Notes: generated by a model not told the origin, from the sequence alone. Positions 1-8,434 are shown, counted from the stretch's first letter. The stretch: DNA of 64,000 nucleotides from Pseudomaricurvus sp. HS19 (GCF_009857815.1 NZ_WVVW01000001.1:1488001-1552000), one strand, 5' to 3'. Numbers and translations: made by a program.

Positions 1-1007
1 TGAATGGTCTCAAGAGCACCATGGTCATCATCTCCCACGACCGTCACTTCCTTAACGCTGTCTGCACCCACATGGCGGACATCGACTACGGTGAGCTGCG
101 GGTCTACCCGGGCAACTACGATGACTTTATGACTGCCTCCACCCAGGCGCGTGAACGCGTACAGTCAGAGAACGCCAAGAAGTCCGCCCAAATCGCCGAC
201 CTGCAACAGTTTGTCAGCCGTTTCTCCGCCAACGCCTCCAAGGCCAAGCAGGCCACCTCGCGGGCCAAGCAGCTGGAGAAAATCAAACTGGAGGACATCA
301 AACCCTCCAGCCGTGTCTCGCCCTATATCCGTTTCAAGCAGGACAAGAAACTGCACCGCCAGGCCCTGACCCTGGAAGGGCTGACCCACGGTTTCGAAGA
401 GACCCCGCTGTTCAAAAACGTCAACCTGCTGCTGGAGGCCGGCAGCCGCCTGGCAGTGATCGGTGAGAACGGCGCCGGTAAAACCACCTTTGTGCGCTGC
501 CTGGTGAACGAGCTGTCTGCCAATGGCGGAGTGGTGAAGTGGGCCGAGAACGCCAGCCTCGGTTACTGCCCGCAGGACAGCAGTGCTGACTTCGACGTGG
601 ATATGAACCTGTTCGACTGGATGAGCCAGTGGCGCAAGCCCAACCACGACGACCAGATCGTGCGCGCCACCCTCGGCCGCCTGCTGTTCTCTGCCGACAG
701 TTTCAAAAAGAAAGTTAAAGTTTGTTCCGGTGGTGAGAAAAACCGCCTGCTGTTCGGCAAGTTGATGATGATGGATTGCAACGTGCTGTTGATGGACGAA
801 CCCACCAACCACCTGGATATGGAATCCATCGAGGCCCTCAACCTGGCGCTGGAACACTACGAAGGCACGCTGATCTTTGTCAGCCACGACCGCGAGTTTG
901 TATCGTCACTGGCAACCCGTATCCTGGAGATCCGGGAAGACGAGGTGGTGGACTTCCAGGGCACCTACGACGAGTACCTGGCGCACAAGGCGGCCCACGC
1001 CAACTGA
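1..1007 (+). CDS. ybiT: ABC-F family ATPase, YbiT-like (5' end outside window)
   Basis: C-terminal two thirds of a soluble ABC-F protein, a family of ribosome-associated ATPases without membrane segments. The frame is already open at the window edge, so the Met at 21 is internal. Visible in order: the H-loop of the first ATPase domain (ISHDRHFLN), the linker with [18 protein letters not shown], the second Walker A (GENGAGKTT, about 463-489), the signature [14 protein letters not shown] (about 724), Walker [13 protein letters not shown] (about 784) and a final SHDREF. Linker and tail match YbiT better than Uup or EttA. A strong terminator follows 36 bp downstream, so it ends its transcript. 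The exact ribosomal role of YbiT is poorly known. Confidence 0.93.
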   Translation, partial: NGLKSTMVIISHDRHFLNAVCTHMADIDYGELRVYPGNYDDFMTASTQARERVQSENAKKSAQIADLQQFVSRFSANASKAKQATSRAKQLEKIKLEDIKPSSRVSPYIRFKQDKKLHRQALTLEGLTHGFEETPLFKNVNLLLEAGSRLAVIGENGAGKTTFVRCLVNELSANGGVVKWAENASLGYCPQDSSADFDVDMNLFDWMSQWRKPNHDDQIVRATLGRLLFSADSFKKKVKVCSGGEKNRLLFGKLMMMDCNVLLMDEPTNHLDMESIEALNLALEHYEGTLIFVSHDREFVSSLATRILEIREDEVVDFQGTYDEYLAHKAAHAN

Positions 1008-1043
1008 TACCGCGCCGACCGTTGCCCCGCTGTAAAACAAAAA

Positions 1044-1073
1044 GGGGCCCCGCACTGCGGGGCCCCTTTTTTT
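1044..1073 (+). terminator. Rho-independent terminator after ybiT
   Basis: A perfect 10-bp GC stem (GGGGCCCCGC / GCGGGGCCCC) with a 3-nt loop is followed by seven T. A-rich sequence on the left flank could also make it work for the convergent minus-strand gene that ends at 1104. Confidence 0.9.
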
Positions 1074-1103
1074 CGCCTTCCGAACGGGACGGCAACAAGG
1101 CGA

Positions 1104-1622
1104 TCAGAAACTGTAACGAGCGCCTACGGAAATATTGGAAACATCGTCGCTGTCCAGCTCAAAATGCTGGTACTCAGCCACCACGGAAATCTCCGGGGTC
1201 AGTTCCAGGGAGGCGCCAAACCCGATGCTCAGGTCGATGCCGTCATCGCTTTCCACCTGGCCATAGCCTGAGCGGTGCACACTGGCATCCCAACCGAACA
1301 GACCCAGTTTGCCAAACACTTCAAACTGGTCATTGATTGGCAGGATACCCACGGCGGCGAAGTTGAAACCATCCGCTTCGATGGTCCAGGGGCCGTCCTC
1401 GGCTTCACCCAGGTCAATATAGGATCCTTCCAGAGCCAGGTTCTCATTCACTCTGTAGCCGCCCACCAGTGCAATGGAGCGTCCCTTGTCAAAGCCTGAG
1501 ACATCCACATCGGTCAGGCCGAGGGAGACGCCGGCATAGAAGCTGCCGGTCTCCCCGCTCTGCGCAGTGGCAGCGGCGGACAACAGCAGAAGAGTTGAAG
1601 CCATCACGGTCTTCTTAAACAT
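1104..1622 (-). CDS. Outer membrane beta-barrel protein (OmpA-like porin fold)
   Basis: 172-residue exported protein. A signal peptide (MFKKTVMASTLLLLSAAATAQ) is followed by alternating amphipathic strands such as SFYAGVSLGL, IALVGGYRVN and ISVVAEYQHF, and the chain ends in Phe (ISVGARYSF), the usual C-terminal signal for Bam-assembled barrels. The predicted barrel is small, about eight strands. The start at 1622 is chosen because AAGGA lies about 7 nt upstream and the signal peptide begins there; the frame stays open further upstream without a sensible start. Function is unknown beyond an outer membrane location. It resembles the COG3637-type opacity/attachment proteins only in general pattern. 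Confidence 0.75.
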   Translation of the reverse strand: MFKKTVMASTLLLLSAAATAQSGETGSFYAGVSLGLTDVDVSGFDKGRSIALVGGYRVNENLALEGSYIDLGEAEDGPWTIEADGFNFAAVGILPINDQFEVFGKLGLFGWDASVHRSGYGQVESDDGIDLSIGFGASLELTPEISVVAEYQHFELDSDDVSNISVGARYSF

Positions 1623-2178
1623 ACACGAATCCTTTTTGGTCTTGTTGCAAAGTGCAATATCTGCTGGCAGCGAAAGATGCTGTACGGGTACCCGTGGGCA
1701 GTCGCTGACGCAGTAATGTTGTAGGCTGAGCACAATTGAAAAGTCAGGAGCCGGGACACCCCGGAAAGAGAAGAATAAACCTGTAGAGTTCCATACCTTC
1801 TGCTGGCACCGGGCTTCAATTGCGGCGCGCAGTGTAACCAATAAAAAATGCGCCAAAGGCTAAGCGTGTCATAAAACCGAAAAATAAAAGTCACGTAAAG
1901 GGGAGTGAATTTTTACGCTGCACATACCCTGCAGCCACTCCCTGAACCCGGCGTGGAAACAGAGAATAAATGACGCCACATTCGCGATTCCCATCGCGTT
2001 TAGCAAAGAACATTATTGACCCGGCCAGAGAAAACCTTGCGACGAGTCCGGCACAAAAATCAAAGACCCTCTAACCGTCGCAACACCAACACCTGCCGAT
2101 CACGTGCAACCTCCCCACCGGCTATGGCAACCACCTGGCAATGACCCGGAACGGCCATATTGGCGAAGCCGGCGGTTG
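1623..2178. other. Intergenic region, no gene seen
   Basis: About 550 bases between the barrel gene and the CoA-transferase terminator. It must hold the promoter of the barrel gene, but I see no clear -35/-10 pair, RNA gene or repeat. Short open frames here lack coding character. Confidence 0.5.
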
Positions 2179-2215
2179 AAAAAAGTCCGGGTGTGGACAG
2201 TGTCCGCACCCGGAC
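2179..2215 (-). terminator. Terminator of the CoA-transferase gene
   Basis: A 15-bp stem with one mismatch (GTCCGGGTGTGGACA / TGTCCGCACCCGGAC, tiny loop) is followed on the minus strand by six T (2184-2179). It lies 9 bp past the stop codon of the upstream gene. Confidence 0.85.
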
Positions 2216-2224
2216 CAAGCCACA

Positions 2225-3766
2225 TTACGCGGTGGATTTGAGCCCTCTCAAACGGTGCATGGTGCCGTGTTTTTCATAGCGCTCATGCCAGCTGAGCGCC
2301 TCGGAGAGAATGTGTGGTGTATGCAGGCCCGCACCGATGGCACAGGCACGCTCAAAGTAATCCCAAAGCTCGTCGCGAAAATCAGGATGGGCACAGTTTT
2401 CAATGATCAGCCGGGCCCGCTGTTTGGGCGACAGTCCCCGCAAGTCCGCCAGCCCCTGCTCGGTCACAATCACTTTGACATCGTGTTCGGTCTGATCCAC
2501 ATGGGACACCATGGGCACGATCGAGGAGATGGTGCCACCCTTGGCCGTGGATGGCGTCATAAAGATCGACAGATAACCGTTGCGGGCAAAATCCCCGGCG
2601 CCGCCAATGCCATTCATCATCCGGGTACCCATGACGTGAGTAGAGTTCACGTTGCCATAGATATCCGCTTCCAGCAGACCGTTCATGGCAATAACACCCA
2701 GGCGGCGGGCCAATTCAGGATGGTTACTGATATCCTGTTGTCGCAGGATAATTCTCTCCCGGTAGAAATCGATATTGTCGGTAAACTCCCTGATGCCCTC
2801 CGGGCTGAGCGAGAAGGAGGTCGCAGAGGCGACACGCAAGGTGCCGGATTTGAGCATCGCCAACATGCCATCCTGTATCACCTCGGTAAACGCCGTCAGG
2901 TTGCGATAAGGGCCGGAGTTGAGACCGTCCAGTACCGCATTGGGTATATTGCCAACCCCGCTCTGGATCGGCAGCAGCTCTTTGGGCAGGCGTCCGCGCT
3001 TAACCTCGTGATCAAAGAACTCCAGGATATGGCCCGCGATCTGCCGTGAGTTATCATCGATGGGGGCAAAGGCGCTGTTGCGGTCCGGCGCTGATGTCTC
3101 CACCACCGCAATCACCTTCTCCAGCGGACAGCGGAACAGCGTCTCGCCAATACGGTCGTCCGGCTGTGTCACGGCGATTGGCAGGCGATGAGGCGGAAGG
3201 GCCGTGCCGTAGTAGATATCGTGCATGCCCTGCAGCTGCAGGGGCTGCTGGTGGTTAACCTCGAGAATGATCTTTTTGGCCTGTTCCATCCAGGTTTTGT
3301 TGTTGCCCACCGACGAGGACGGCACCAGAAGACCCTCTTCGGTAATGGCTGTCACTTCAATCACAGCAATATCCAGGTTCCCCAAAAAACCCGACCACAC
3401 GTACTGCGACACTTCCGACAAATGCAGGTCCAGGTATTCAATCCTGCCATCATTGATTTGCTGGCGGCACAACGGGTCCGACTGGAATGGCAAACGGCTG
3501 CTGATGCCACCCACTTCCGCCAGCAGGCCATCCAATTCCGGTGCCGTAGACGCGCCGGTCCAGAGGTTAACCTTGAACTCCTCTCCCCGCGACTGAAACT
3601 CCCGCATGCGCCGGGCCAGCGCCTGGGGTATGGCTTTGGGATAGCCGGCACCGGTGAAGCCGCTCATACCAAGGGTCGCCCCGGCGGGGATCAACGCCGC
3701 AGCTTCTGCAGCAGACATCACCCTGCCCTGTAACTGCGAACACAACATTCTTGAACTATTGGTCAT
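2225..3766 (-). CDS. Acetyl-CoA hydrolase / succinyl-CoA:acetate CoA-transferase family protein
   Basis: 513-residue cytoplasmic enzyme of the acetyl-CoA hydrolase/transferase family (class I CoA-transferases), which moves CoA between acyl-CoA and a free acid through a glutamyl-CoA intermediate. Seen: the N-terminal GATLGMSGFTGAGYPKAIP, the oxyanion/CoA loop SGVGNIPNAVL, the likely catalytic Glu in FTEVIQDGML, and the C-terminal block VIVTEQGLADLRGLSPKQRA. The family includes AarC and yeast Ach1, so the substrate pair (acetate with succinyl-CoA, or propionate) cannot be fixed from sequence. Start is the ATG at 3766; a GTG 11 codons upstream is possible. Monocistronic with its own terminator. 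Confidence 0.88.
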   Translation of the reverse strand: MTNSSRMLCSQLQGRVMSAAEAAALIPAGATLGMSGFTGAGYPKAIPQALARRMREFQSRGEEFKVNLWTGASTAPELDGLLAEVGGISSRLPFQSDPLCRQQINDGRIEYLDLHLSEVSQYVWSGFLGNLDIAVIEVTAITEEGLLVPSSSVGNNKTWMEQAKKIILEVNHQQPLQLQGMHDIYYGTALPPHRLPIAVTQPDDRIGETLFRCPLEKVIAVVETSAPDRNSAFAPIDDNSRQIAGHILEFFDHEVKRGRLPKELLPIQSGVGNIPNAVLDGLNSGPYRNLTAFTEVIQDGMLAMLKSGTLRVASATSFSLSPEGIREFTDNIDFYRERIILRQQDISNHPELARRLGVIAMNGLLEADIYGNVNSTHVMGTRMMNGIGGAGDFARNGYLSIFMTPSTAKGGTISSIVPMVSHVDQTEHDVKVIVTEQGLADLRGLSPKQRARLIIENCAHPDFRDELWDYFERACAIGAGLHTPHILSEALSWHERYEKHGTMHRLRGLKSTA

Positions 3767-4228
3767 GAAAATTCCACACAACTTGTCTGAGTTAGACACA
3801 CCACCCGAGCGGCGGCATGATTAATAGCCCATGGTAAAGGCACAACGCTGCCACAGCCCTGGCAGGTGTTCTGCCGGGAACAGACAACAGTCATAGCAAT
3901 CCAGAATCTGGACGGGGATTTGTTATTTTGAGGAGTGGCTGCGGCGACAATCGAGGGGGTAATACGGATCTCCCCCTGCAGCGCAGGCGGGTAAATTCCG
4001 GTTCGCAAAAGGCCGCGAAAACAAGCGGTTAAGTAAAGGTTAAATGCGCCATAAAGACCATTCGACTTTGGTAGACCACACCCGGATTGTGCCGGGTTCA
4101 CCACCAAAAAAGAATAAAACCCAATCAAATCGAACAGCTAATTCGCACAGTGCAGGCGGTGCAAAATATCGCCCCCTGCAGTCGGTGTGACGTCACAGGA
4201 AGGCTAACTCGCTGCGACAGAGACGGCG
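3767..4228. other. Intergenic region with a possible operator palindrome
   Basis: About 460 bases upstream of the CoA-transferase gene and downstream of the amino acid transporter operon. A palindrome TGTTC-N6-GAACA lies at 3867-3882, about 100 bp upstream of the CoA-transferase start, and could be a regulator site. No convincing gene is present. Confidence 0.4.
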
Positions 4229-4948
4229 TTATTGACGCGGGCGGGTGTAGGCCAGCAGCCGGGATTCCAGCCTGCGGAAGCCATAGAGAATGGTGAAGGT
4301 AATCACCAGATAGAGGCAGGCGGCGAAGATAAACGCTTCGAAGGGCGCGTAGTGGCGCGAGTAGGTGTTCTGGGCCGCCCCGGTAATATCAATGATGGTG
4401 ATGACACTGGCAATGGAAGTGCTCTGCAACAGCAACACCACTTCGTTGGCGTAGGCCGGCAGCGAACGCCTGATAGCCCCGGGCAATACCACACGGTGCA
4501 TGCTGGTCCACCAGCTCATGCCGTAGGCGCGGGCCGCTTCCAGTTCGCGATGATCGGTTTCCGAGATTGCACCATAGAGGATTTCGGTGGTGTAGGCGCA
4601 GGTATTGAGGGTGAATGCCAGCAGCGCCGGATAGAACGGATTTTTAAACCACTCCCACCAGAAGGTCTCCTGTATCCCATCCACATAGGTAATACCGTAG
4701 TAGATGATATAGAGCTGGATCAACAGGGGTGTGCCGCGAAAAACATAGCAGAAGAGATAAATAGGCCAGCTGAGTATCGGTTTTCGGGTGCTGCGCAGTA
4801 CCGCCAACACCACAGCCAGCAACAGGCCCACCAGCAGTGAAATAACACTGAGCTGCACGGTCGCCACAAACCCGTCCCAATACATAAACAGCGTATCGGC
4901 GGTAAAAATTTTATTCTGGCTCAGCAGGGAATCCAGCCAATTATCCAT
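4229..4948 (-). CDS. Basic amino acid ABC transporter permease, HisM/AotM type
   Basis: 239-residue inner membrane permease of the polar amino acid family. It has several hydrophobic segments starting near residue 28 (VATVQLSVISLLVGLLLAVVLAV in outline) and the ATPase-coupling EAA loop ELEAARAYGMSWWTSMHRVVLPGA near residues 135-160. It pairs with the product of the gene just upstream, whose end it overlaps by 8 bp, which suggests translational coupling. It is the last gene of a four-gene operon encoding ATPase, binding protein, permease Q and permease M. Similarity in style to HisM, ArtM and AotM suggests arginine, ornithine, lysine or histidine as substrate; the exact one is not visible. Confidence 0.88.
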   Translation of the reverse strand: MDNWLDSLLSQNKIFTADTLFMYWDGFVATVQLSVISLLVGLLLAVVLAVLRSTRKPILSWPIYLFCYVFRGTPLLIQLYIIYYGITYVDGIQETFWWEWFKNPFYPALLAFTLNTCAYTTEILYGAISETDHRELEAARAYGMSWWTSMHRVVLPGAIRRSLPAYANEVVLLLQSTSIASVITIIDITGAAQNTYSRHYAPFEAFIFAACLYLVITFTILYGFRRLESRLLAYTRPRQ

Positions 4949-5654
4949 GCTGTGATCCCCTCACCACACCGCTACTGTACTTCCTGGTCAGGTACCTGAT
5001 CACCAGTTCTGACACAAAGGTGATCAGCAGATAGATCGCCGCCACAGGAATAAAAAACTTGAAGGGTTCGTGCACCGCACCGGAGGCCTCCTTGGCCAGC
5101 CTGACCATATCGGCCAAACCAATCACGGAGACCAGTGCCGTGGTCTTCAGCAGCACCGCCCAGTTATTGCCGATGCCCGGCAACGCAAAGCGCATCATCT
5201 GCGGAAACAGTACCCGCCGGAACACCTGCCAGCCATTCATGCCGTAGGCGACCGCGGCCTCCAGCTGTCCCTTGGGCACAGACATATAGGCGCCCCGGAA
5301 AGTTTCGGCCATGTAGGCACCGAAGATAAATCCGATAGTGGCGACGCCGGCCACAAACGCATTGATATCAAAATAGAGCCGGGTGCCGAAGTTGCGATTA
5401 ATCCAGCCCGCCAGATCATTGGCCAGAATCTGGGCGCCGAAGAAAATCAGCAACATCAGCACCATATCGGGAACACCACGGATAACCGTGGTGTAGAAGG
5501 TCGCAATGCCGCGCAGCCAGGCGTTGTGGCTCAATTTGGCCAGTGCGCCGGCCAGCCCCAGTACCACTGCCAGCAGCAGTGACAGCAGCGCCACCTGGAT
5601 GGTCAGCCAGGCACCGCCGAGAATTGAGGGGCCGTAACCGTGCAGATCCAGCAT
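4941..5654 (-). CDS. Basic amino acid ABC transporter permease, HisQ/AotQ type
   Basis: 237-residue inner membrane permease, partner of the downstream HisM-type subunit. It begins MLDLHGYGPSILGGAWLTIQ, typical of HisQ/ArtQ, and contains the EAA loop QLEAAVAYGMNGWQVFRRVL near residues 129-148 that docks on the ATPase. The start follows the binding-protein gene by 17 bp and the end overlaps the next permease. Together the two permeases form the heterodimeric channel. The C-terminus (RYLTRKYSSGVVRGSQHG) is cytoplasmic and basic. Confidence 0.88.
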   Translation of the reverse strand: MLDLHGYGPSILGGAWLTIQVALLSLLLAVVLGLAGALAKLSHNAWLRGIATFYTTVIRGVPDMVLMLLIFFGAQILANDLAGWINRNFGTRLYFDINAFVAGVATIGFIFGAYMAETFRGAYMSVPKGQLEAAVAYGMNGWQVFRRVLFPQMMRFALPGIGNNWAVLLKTTALVSVIGLADMVRLAKEASGAVHEPFKFFIPVAAIYLLITFVSELVIRYLTRKYSSGVVRGSQHG

Positions 5655-5671
5655 CAGACTCTGTTCCAGCC

Positions 5672-6427
5672 TCAGACTTTAATATCGTAGGCGAAGTACT
5701 TCGCACGGATCTGGTCGTAGACGCCATTGCTTTTTACGGTTTCAAACGCGGCATCCAGTTTGGCCTTAAGCTCGGCATCATCCTTGCGGACGGCAACACC
5801 GACACCCTCGCCAATTTGCAGCATGGCACCGGCCTGACCGTACTCACTGCCCTTATCACCGTTGAGGATGGTGCTCTCACCCACAGGGAAGTCCAGCAGT
5901 ACTGCATCCAGGCGACCGCCGTAGAGATCAATCACCAGTTCATCGGCGGTAGCGTAACGCAGGATTTCAGTGTCCGGCAGATTCTTGGTGGCGTAGTCAT
6001 CCTGCACCGTACCGCGCTGCACACCGACTTTCTTGCCAGCCATGCCCGCAGGGCTGGTCACATCCAGCTCAGCACCGGCCTTGGCGAACCAGGCAGACGG
6101 GGTGTTGTAGTAGGCCTTGGAGAACAGCACCTTTTCCCGGCGCTCGTCGTTGATCGACATGGACGACATGATCATGTCGTATTTGAATGCCAGCAGGCCC
6201 GGAATAATACCGTCCCAACCCTGCACCACCCACTCACACTTGATCGCCATCTCCGCACATACTGCATTACCGAGATCGATTTCAAAGCCGGTCAGGCTGC
6301 CATCCGGGGCCTTGAACTCAAATGGCTCATAGGGCACATCCACCCCGATTTTCAGCACCGGCTCGGATTCCTGCTGTGAACAGGCCGCCAGGAAAACGAC
6401 ACACAGACCAGCGATAACCTTCTTCAT
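5672..6427 (-). CDS. Amino acid ABC transporter substrate-binding lipoprotein (HisJ/ArgT/AotJ family)
   Basis: 251-residue solute-binding protein. The signal peptide ends in a lipobox (VVFLAAC, Cys16), so it is probably anchored in a membrane as a lipoprotein rather than free in the periplasm. The mature part starts with LKIGVDVPYEPFEFKAPDGS, the usual opening of the cluster 3 polar amino acid binders, and has the GFEIDLGNAV and FKYDMIMSSMSI blocks that line the ligand cleft. It lies between the ATPase and permease genes in one operon. Preference for basic amino acids is inferred from HisJ/ArgT-like context only. Confidence 0.87.
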   Translation of the reverse strand: MKKVIAGLCVVFLAACSQQESEPVLKIGVDVPYEPFEFKAPDGSLTGFEIDLGNAVCAEMAIKCEWVVQGWDGIIPGLLAFKYDMIMSSMSINDERREKVLFSKAYYNTPSAWFAKAGAELDVTSPAGMAGKKVGVQRGTVQDDYATKNLPDTEILRYATADELVIDLYGGRLDAVLLDFPVGESTILNGDKGSEYGQAGAMLQIGEGVGVAVRKDDAELKAKLDAAFETVKSNGVYDQIRAKYFAYDIKV

Positions 6428-6461
6428 GTTGCACCTCGTATATGCAATTGCAATGGAAAAT

Positions 6462-7235
6462 TCAGCGGTTCTGGGCCGCCATAAACTGTCTCACACGTTC
6501 CGAATCCGGATTGGTAAAGATCTTTCCGGGATCACCCTGCTCTTCAATTTTGCCTTGGTGCAGGAACAGGACCTTATTCGAAACATCCCGTGCGAAGTCC
6601 ATCTCATGCGTCACCAGGATCATGGTACGCCCCTCTTCCGCCAACCCGCGCATCACGCGCAGCACTTCGTTGACCAGTTCGGGATCGAGCGCCGAAGTGG
6701 GCTCGTCAAACAACAGCACCTCCGGATCCATTGCCAGCGCGCGGGCAATGGCGGCACGCTGTTGTTGCCCGCCGGAGAGGTGATTGGGGTAGTAGTTTTT
6801 GCGCTGCAGCAGACCAACCTTATCGAGCAGCGCCTCGGCCTTTTCGATAGCCTGCTTTTTGGGTTGACCGAGGACGTGAACCGGAGCCTCAATGACATTT
6901 TCCAGTACCGTCATGTGGGACCAGAGATTGAACCCCTGGAACACCATGGCCAGGCGTGAACGGAAATTCTGTACTTGCTGGGGGCTGGTCGGCACGCGTT
7001 CACCGCGCACCATACGGAAGCGCACTGGCTCACCGCGCAGTATTACTTCGCCCTGTGTGGGAATTTCCAGCAGGTTAATGCAGCGCAATAAGGTGCTCTT
7101 GCCGGACCCGGATGAACCGATAAGGGTGATCACTTCACCGCTCATGGCATCGAACGAAATACCCTTGAGCACTTCGTTGTCACCGAATGTTTTATGGATA
7201 TTGGATACCGACAGCTGAGGTGACTGGACCTCCAT
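6462..7235 (-). CDS. Amino acid ABC transporter ATP-binding protein (HisP/AotP type)
   Basis: 257-residue cytoplasmic ATPase that powers import through the two permeases encoded downstream. Walker A GSSGSGKST (near residue 37), Q-loop MVFQGFNLWSHM, signature LSGGQQQR, Walker B VLLFDEPTSALDPE and H-loop VTHEMDFA are all intact. HisP-specific features include the insert after the first strand pair (EPVRFRMVRGERVPTSPQQ) and FNLWSHMTVLENV. First gene of the operon; the promoter candidate lies at 7367-7394, giving a leader of about 125 nt. Confidence 0.92.
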   Translation of the reverse strand: MEVQSPQLSVSNIHKTFGDNEVLKGISFDAMSGEVITLIGSSGSGKSTLLRCINLLEIPTQGEVILRGEPVRFRMVRGERVPTSPQQVQNFRSRLAMVFQGFNLWSHMTVLENVIEAPVHVLGQPKKQAIEKAEALLDKVGLLQRKNYYPNHLSGGQQQRAAIARALAMDPEVLLFDEPTSALDPELVNEVLRVMRGLAEEGRTMILVTHEMDFARDVSNKVLFLHQGKIEEQGDPGKIFTNPDSERVRQFMAAQNR

Positions 7236-7366
7236 CTATACGCCCTTATTTCTCTGATTCATGAAACTTGTTGTATTGCCTGGACCCAAGGCGTGTACCC
7301 GTAACCCGGACTCGCTGCGACAGCCCCAAAGGCGATGCCCGGCTTTTAACGGCTGTAAAGACCAAA

Positions 7367-7394
7367 AGTATAGAGCATATACCCAACCTGCCAA
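7367..7394 (-). promoter_or_regulatory. Sigma70-type promoter for the amino acid transporter operon
   Basis: On the minus strand TTGGCA (7394-7389) is separated by 16 bp from TATACT (7372-7367), predicting a start near 7360. It sits immediately downstream of the ACT-domain gene and upstream of the ATPase gene. Confidence 0.55.
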
Positions 7395-7395
7395 A

Positions 7396-7791
7396 TCAGC
7401 CCCCCAGTTCCCGCAAGGCCTGCAGGGCCTCTTCTGCACGCGCGGCCGGGACAAAAATATGGTCGTGATAATAGGCCGCTATCACATTGGCACTGATCCC
7501 CCTGGCTGCCAGCTGGGCCGAGACCGACGCCGTCAGCCCCACTGCCTGCAGGTTGGAGTGCACCCGCAAGGTAATCTGCCGGAACACCCCGTCAAACACC
7601 AGGCCGGCCAGCTCCGCCTCCTGTTTCGGCAATACCAGGGTCAGCCCCTCCCGCTCACGGAAAGTGGCAACCGGCTGCAATCCCCGGGAATCTGTCCACG
7701 CCAGAGCAACACTGCAGAACACAAACTCGCCGGCGACCAGCTCCGGGTCCAACGACGCCAGCAGCTGCTTCAGATCCATAATCCCCGGCAT
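7396..7791 (-). CDS. ACT-domain protein
   Basis: 131-residue cytoplasmic protein of the small two-ACT-domain group (ACT_7-like), possibly a ligand-responsive regulator. The second half LAARGISANVIAAYYHDHIFVPAARAEEALQAL matches the typical ACT ending with strand GISANVI, a helix and the HIFVP strand. The first half (FVFCSVALAWTDSRGLQPVATFREREGLTLVL) is the degenerate first ACT unit. No enzyme domain is attached. The position next to an amino acid transporter suggests amino acid sensing, which is inference. The start could also be the ATG at 7779, four codons in. Confidence 0.75.
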   Translation of the reverse strand: MPGIMDLKQLLASLDPELVAGEFVFCSVALAWTDSRGLQPVATFREREGLTLVLPKQEAELAGLVFDGVFRQITLRVHSNLQAVGLTASVSAQLAARGISANVIAAYYHDHIFVPAARAEEALQALRELGG

Positions 7792-7917
7792 CCGATTTAG
7801 TCCTGTTGGTCATCCTGATAATCTGCGACTGAGCCCCGGAGGGAATGAAAACCTGAGGCCTGCCAGCTGCTGCATTCTAGCAAGAGGCGCACCAATATTC
7901 TTGACACTTTTAGCTTC

Positions 7918-7937
7918 TCGTCAAAAATATTTGACGA
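7918..7937 (-). promoter_or_regulatory. Perfect palindrome overlapping a possible promoter of the ACT gene
   Basis: TCGTCAAA-N4-TTTGACGA is an 8-bp inverted repeat. Its left arm supplies a minus-strand TTGACG that could act as a -35 box, with AT-rich GAATAT about 18 bp further. Such an overlap is typical of an operator, but the regulator is unknown. Confidence 0.4.
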
Positions 7938-7995
7938 ATCTCTCGCCGGACCACCCGTAACCGGCTCCAGCGCCGCCAGAGGTTTTTGGCCAGGC

Positions 7996-8023
7996 AAAAA
8001 AATAGCCCCGACAGGCGGGGCTA
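7996..8023 (-). terminator. Terminator of the small RNA (module 2)
   Basis: Stem TAGCCCCG / CGGGGCTA with a 5-nt loop, followed on the minus strand by seven T (8002-7996). Confidence 0.85.
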
Positions 8024-8035
8024 AAGCTCAGAGAG
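8024..8035 (-). repeat. Conserved 12-mer of the sRNA, copy 2
   Basis: CTCTCTGAGCTT on the minus strand, identical to 8165-8176 and placed the same way just before a terminator hairpin. Probably an unpaired seed region. Confidence 0.75.
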
Positions 8036-8135
8036 ATCTACGTTAAGCCTGTCGCTGACCAGGCGGATGAGCAGACCAGCGACGTTTGCAATTCAGTACC
8101 TGGCGTTACAGCACAGGTCTCGCAGGCATCCGGCG

Positions 8136-8161
8136 AAAAAGCTGCCCTGCCGAAGCAGGGC
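8136..8161 (-). terminator. Internal terminator-like hairpin of the small RNA (module 1)
   Basis: Stem GCCCTGC / GCAGGGC with a 4-nt loop, then AGC and five T on the minus strand. Weaker than the distal one, so it may give partial termination or a processing site, yielding an RNA of about 93 nt. Confidence 0.65.
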
Positions 8162-8164
8162 CAC

Positions 8165-8176
8165 AAGCTCAGAGAG
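8165..8176 (-). repeat. Conserved 12-mer of the sRNA, copy 1
   Basis: CTCTCTGAGCTT on the minus strand, 141 bp from its identical partner at 8024-8035. Confidence 0.75.
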
Positions 8177-8238
8177 TCATGGCCGGCGGTCAACCCCGGA
8201 GAGGCTGGCCGCAGATCATGTGCCTACACGTTTAATAG

Positions 8239-8255
8239 AGCAAAGCCTGTGCCAA
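8239..8255 (-). promoter_or_regulatory. Sigma54 (-24/-12) promoter of the small RNA
   Basis: Minus-strand TTGGCAC-AGGCT-TTGCT keeps the exact 12-bp offset between GG and GC of sigma54 promoters and nearly matches the consensus YTGGCACGRNNNTTGCW. It predicts a start near 8228. Upstream, TGCACCA (8307-8313) and GCACCA (about 8349-8354) lie at enhancer distance and resemble NtrC half-sites. Confidence 0.75.
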
Positions 8256-8400
8256 GTTGTAAATCGCGCTATCGGGGCCGGTCCGGCCGTTTCCACCGCC
8301 ACAGATTGCACCACCACTGACCACCCGCTCAAAACAGGGCATTTATGCAGCACCAGTTCAGGGCGCGGCTGCGGCAGGCGAAAACCGCCCCCCCAAAAGC
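8256..8400. other. Probable enhancer region of the small RNA
   Basis: No gene is visible between the sRNA promoter and the secF terminator. The GCACCA-type half-sites listed with the sRNA promoter fall here, 80-125 bp upstream of the predicted start. Confidence 0.4.
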
Positions 8401-8434
8401 AAAACACCCCCTGGGCTGCTAGCCGAGGGGGTGT
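8395..8434 (-). terminator. Terminator of the secDF transcript
   Basis: Stem ACACCCCCT / AGGGGGTGT with an inner GGCT/AGCC pairing, followed on the minus strand by GTTTTGCTTTT. It lies about 44 bp past the secF stop. Confidence 0.7.

Larger units (their letters stand above)
7996..8228 (-). ncRNA. Tandem-module small RNA with sigma54-type promoter (NrsZ-like candidate)
   Basis: Predicted transcript of about 233 nt, non-coding. It starts 12 nt past a near-consensus sigma54 element and ends at a strong terminator. It has two modules. Module 1 (about 8228-8136) ends in hairpin GCCCTGC-cgaa-GCAGGGC plus five T; module 2 (about 8135-7996) ends in a hairpin plus seven T. Directly 5' of each hairpin lies the same 12-mer, CTCTCTGAGCTT on the minus strand (8176-8165 and 8035-8024). 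Module 2 also holds a GTCGCTG / CAGCGAC hairpin. Size, sigma54 control and modular build recall NrsZ, the NtrC-dependent processed sRNA of Pseudomonas; homology was not tested. See the complementarity to the nasA leader. Confidence 0.7.

Noticed and set aside
3763-4128. 121-codon frame upstream of the CoA-transferase gene
   Set aside because: Overlaps the start of the CoA-transferase gene, low-complexity mixed composition, no ribosome site.
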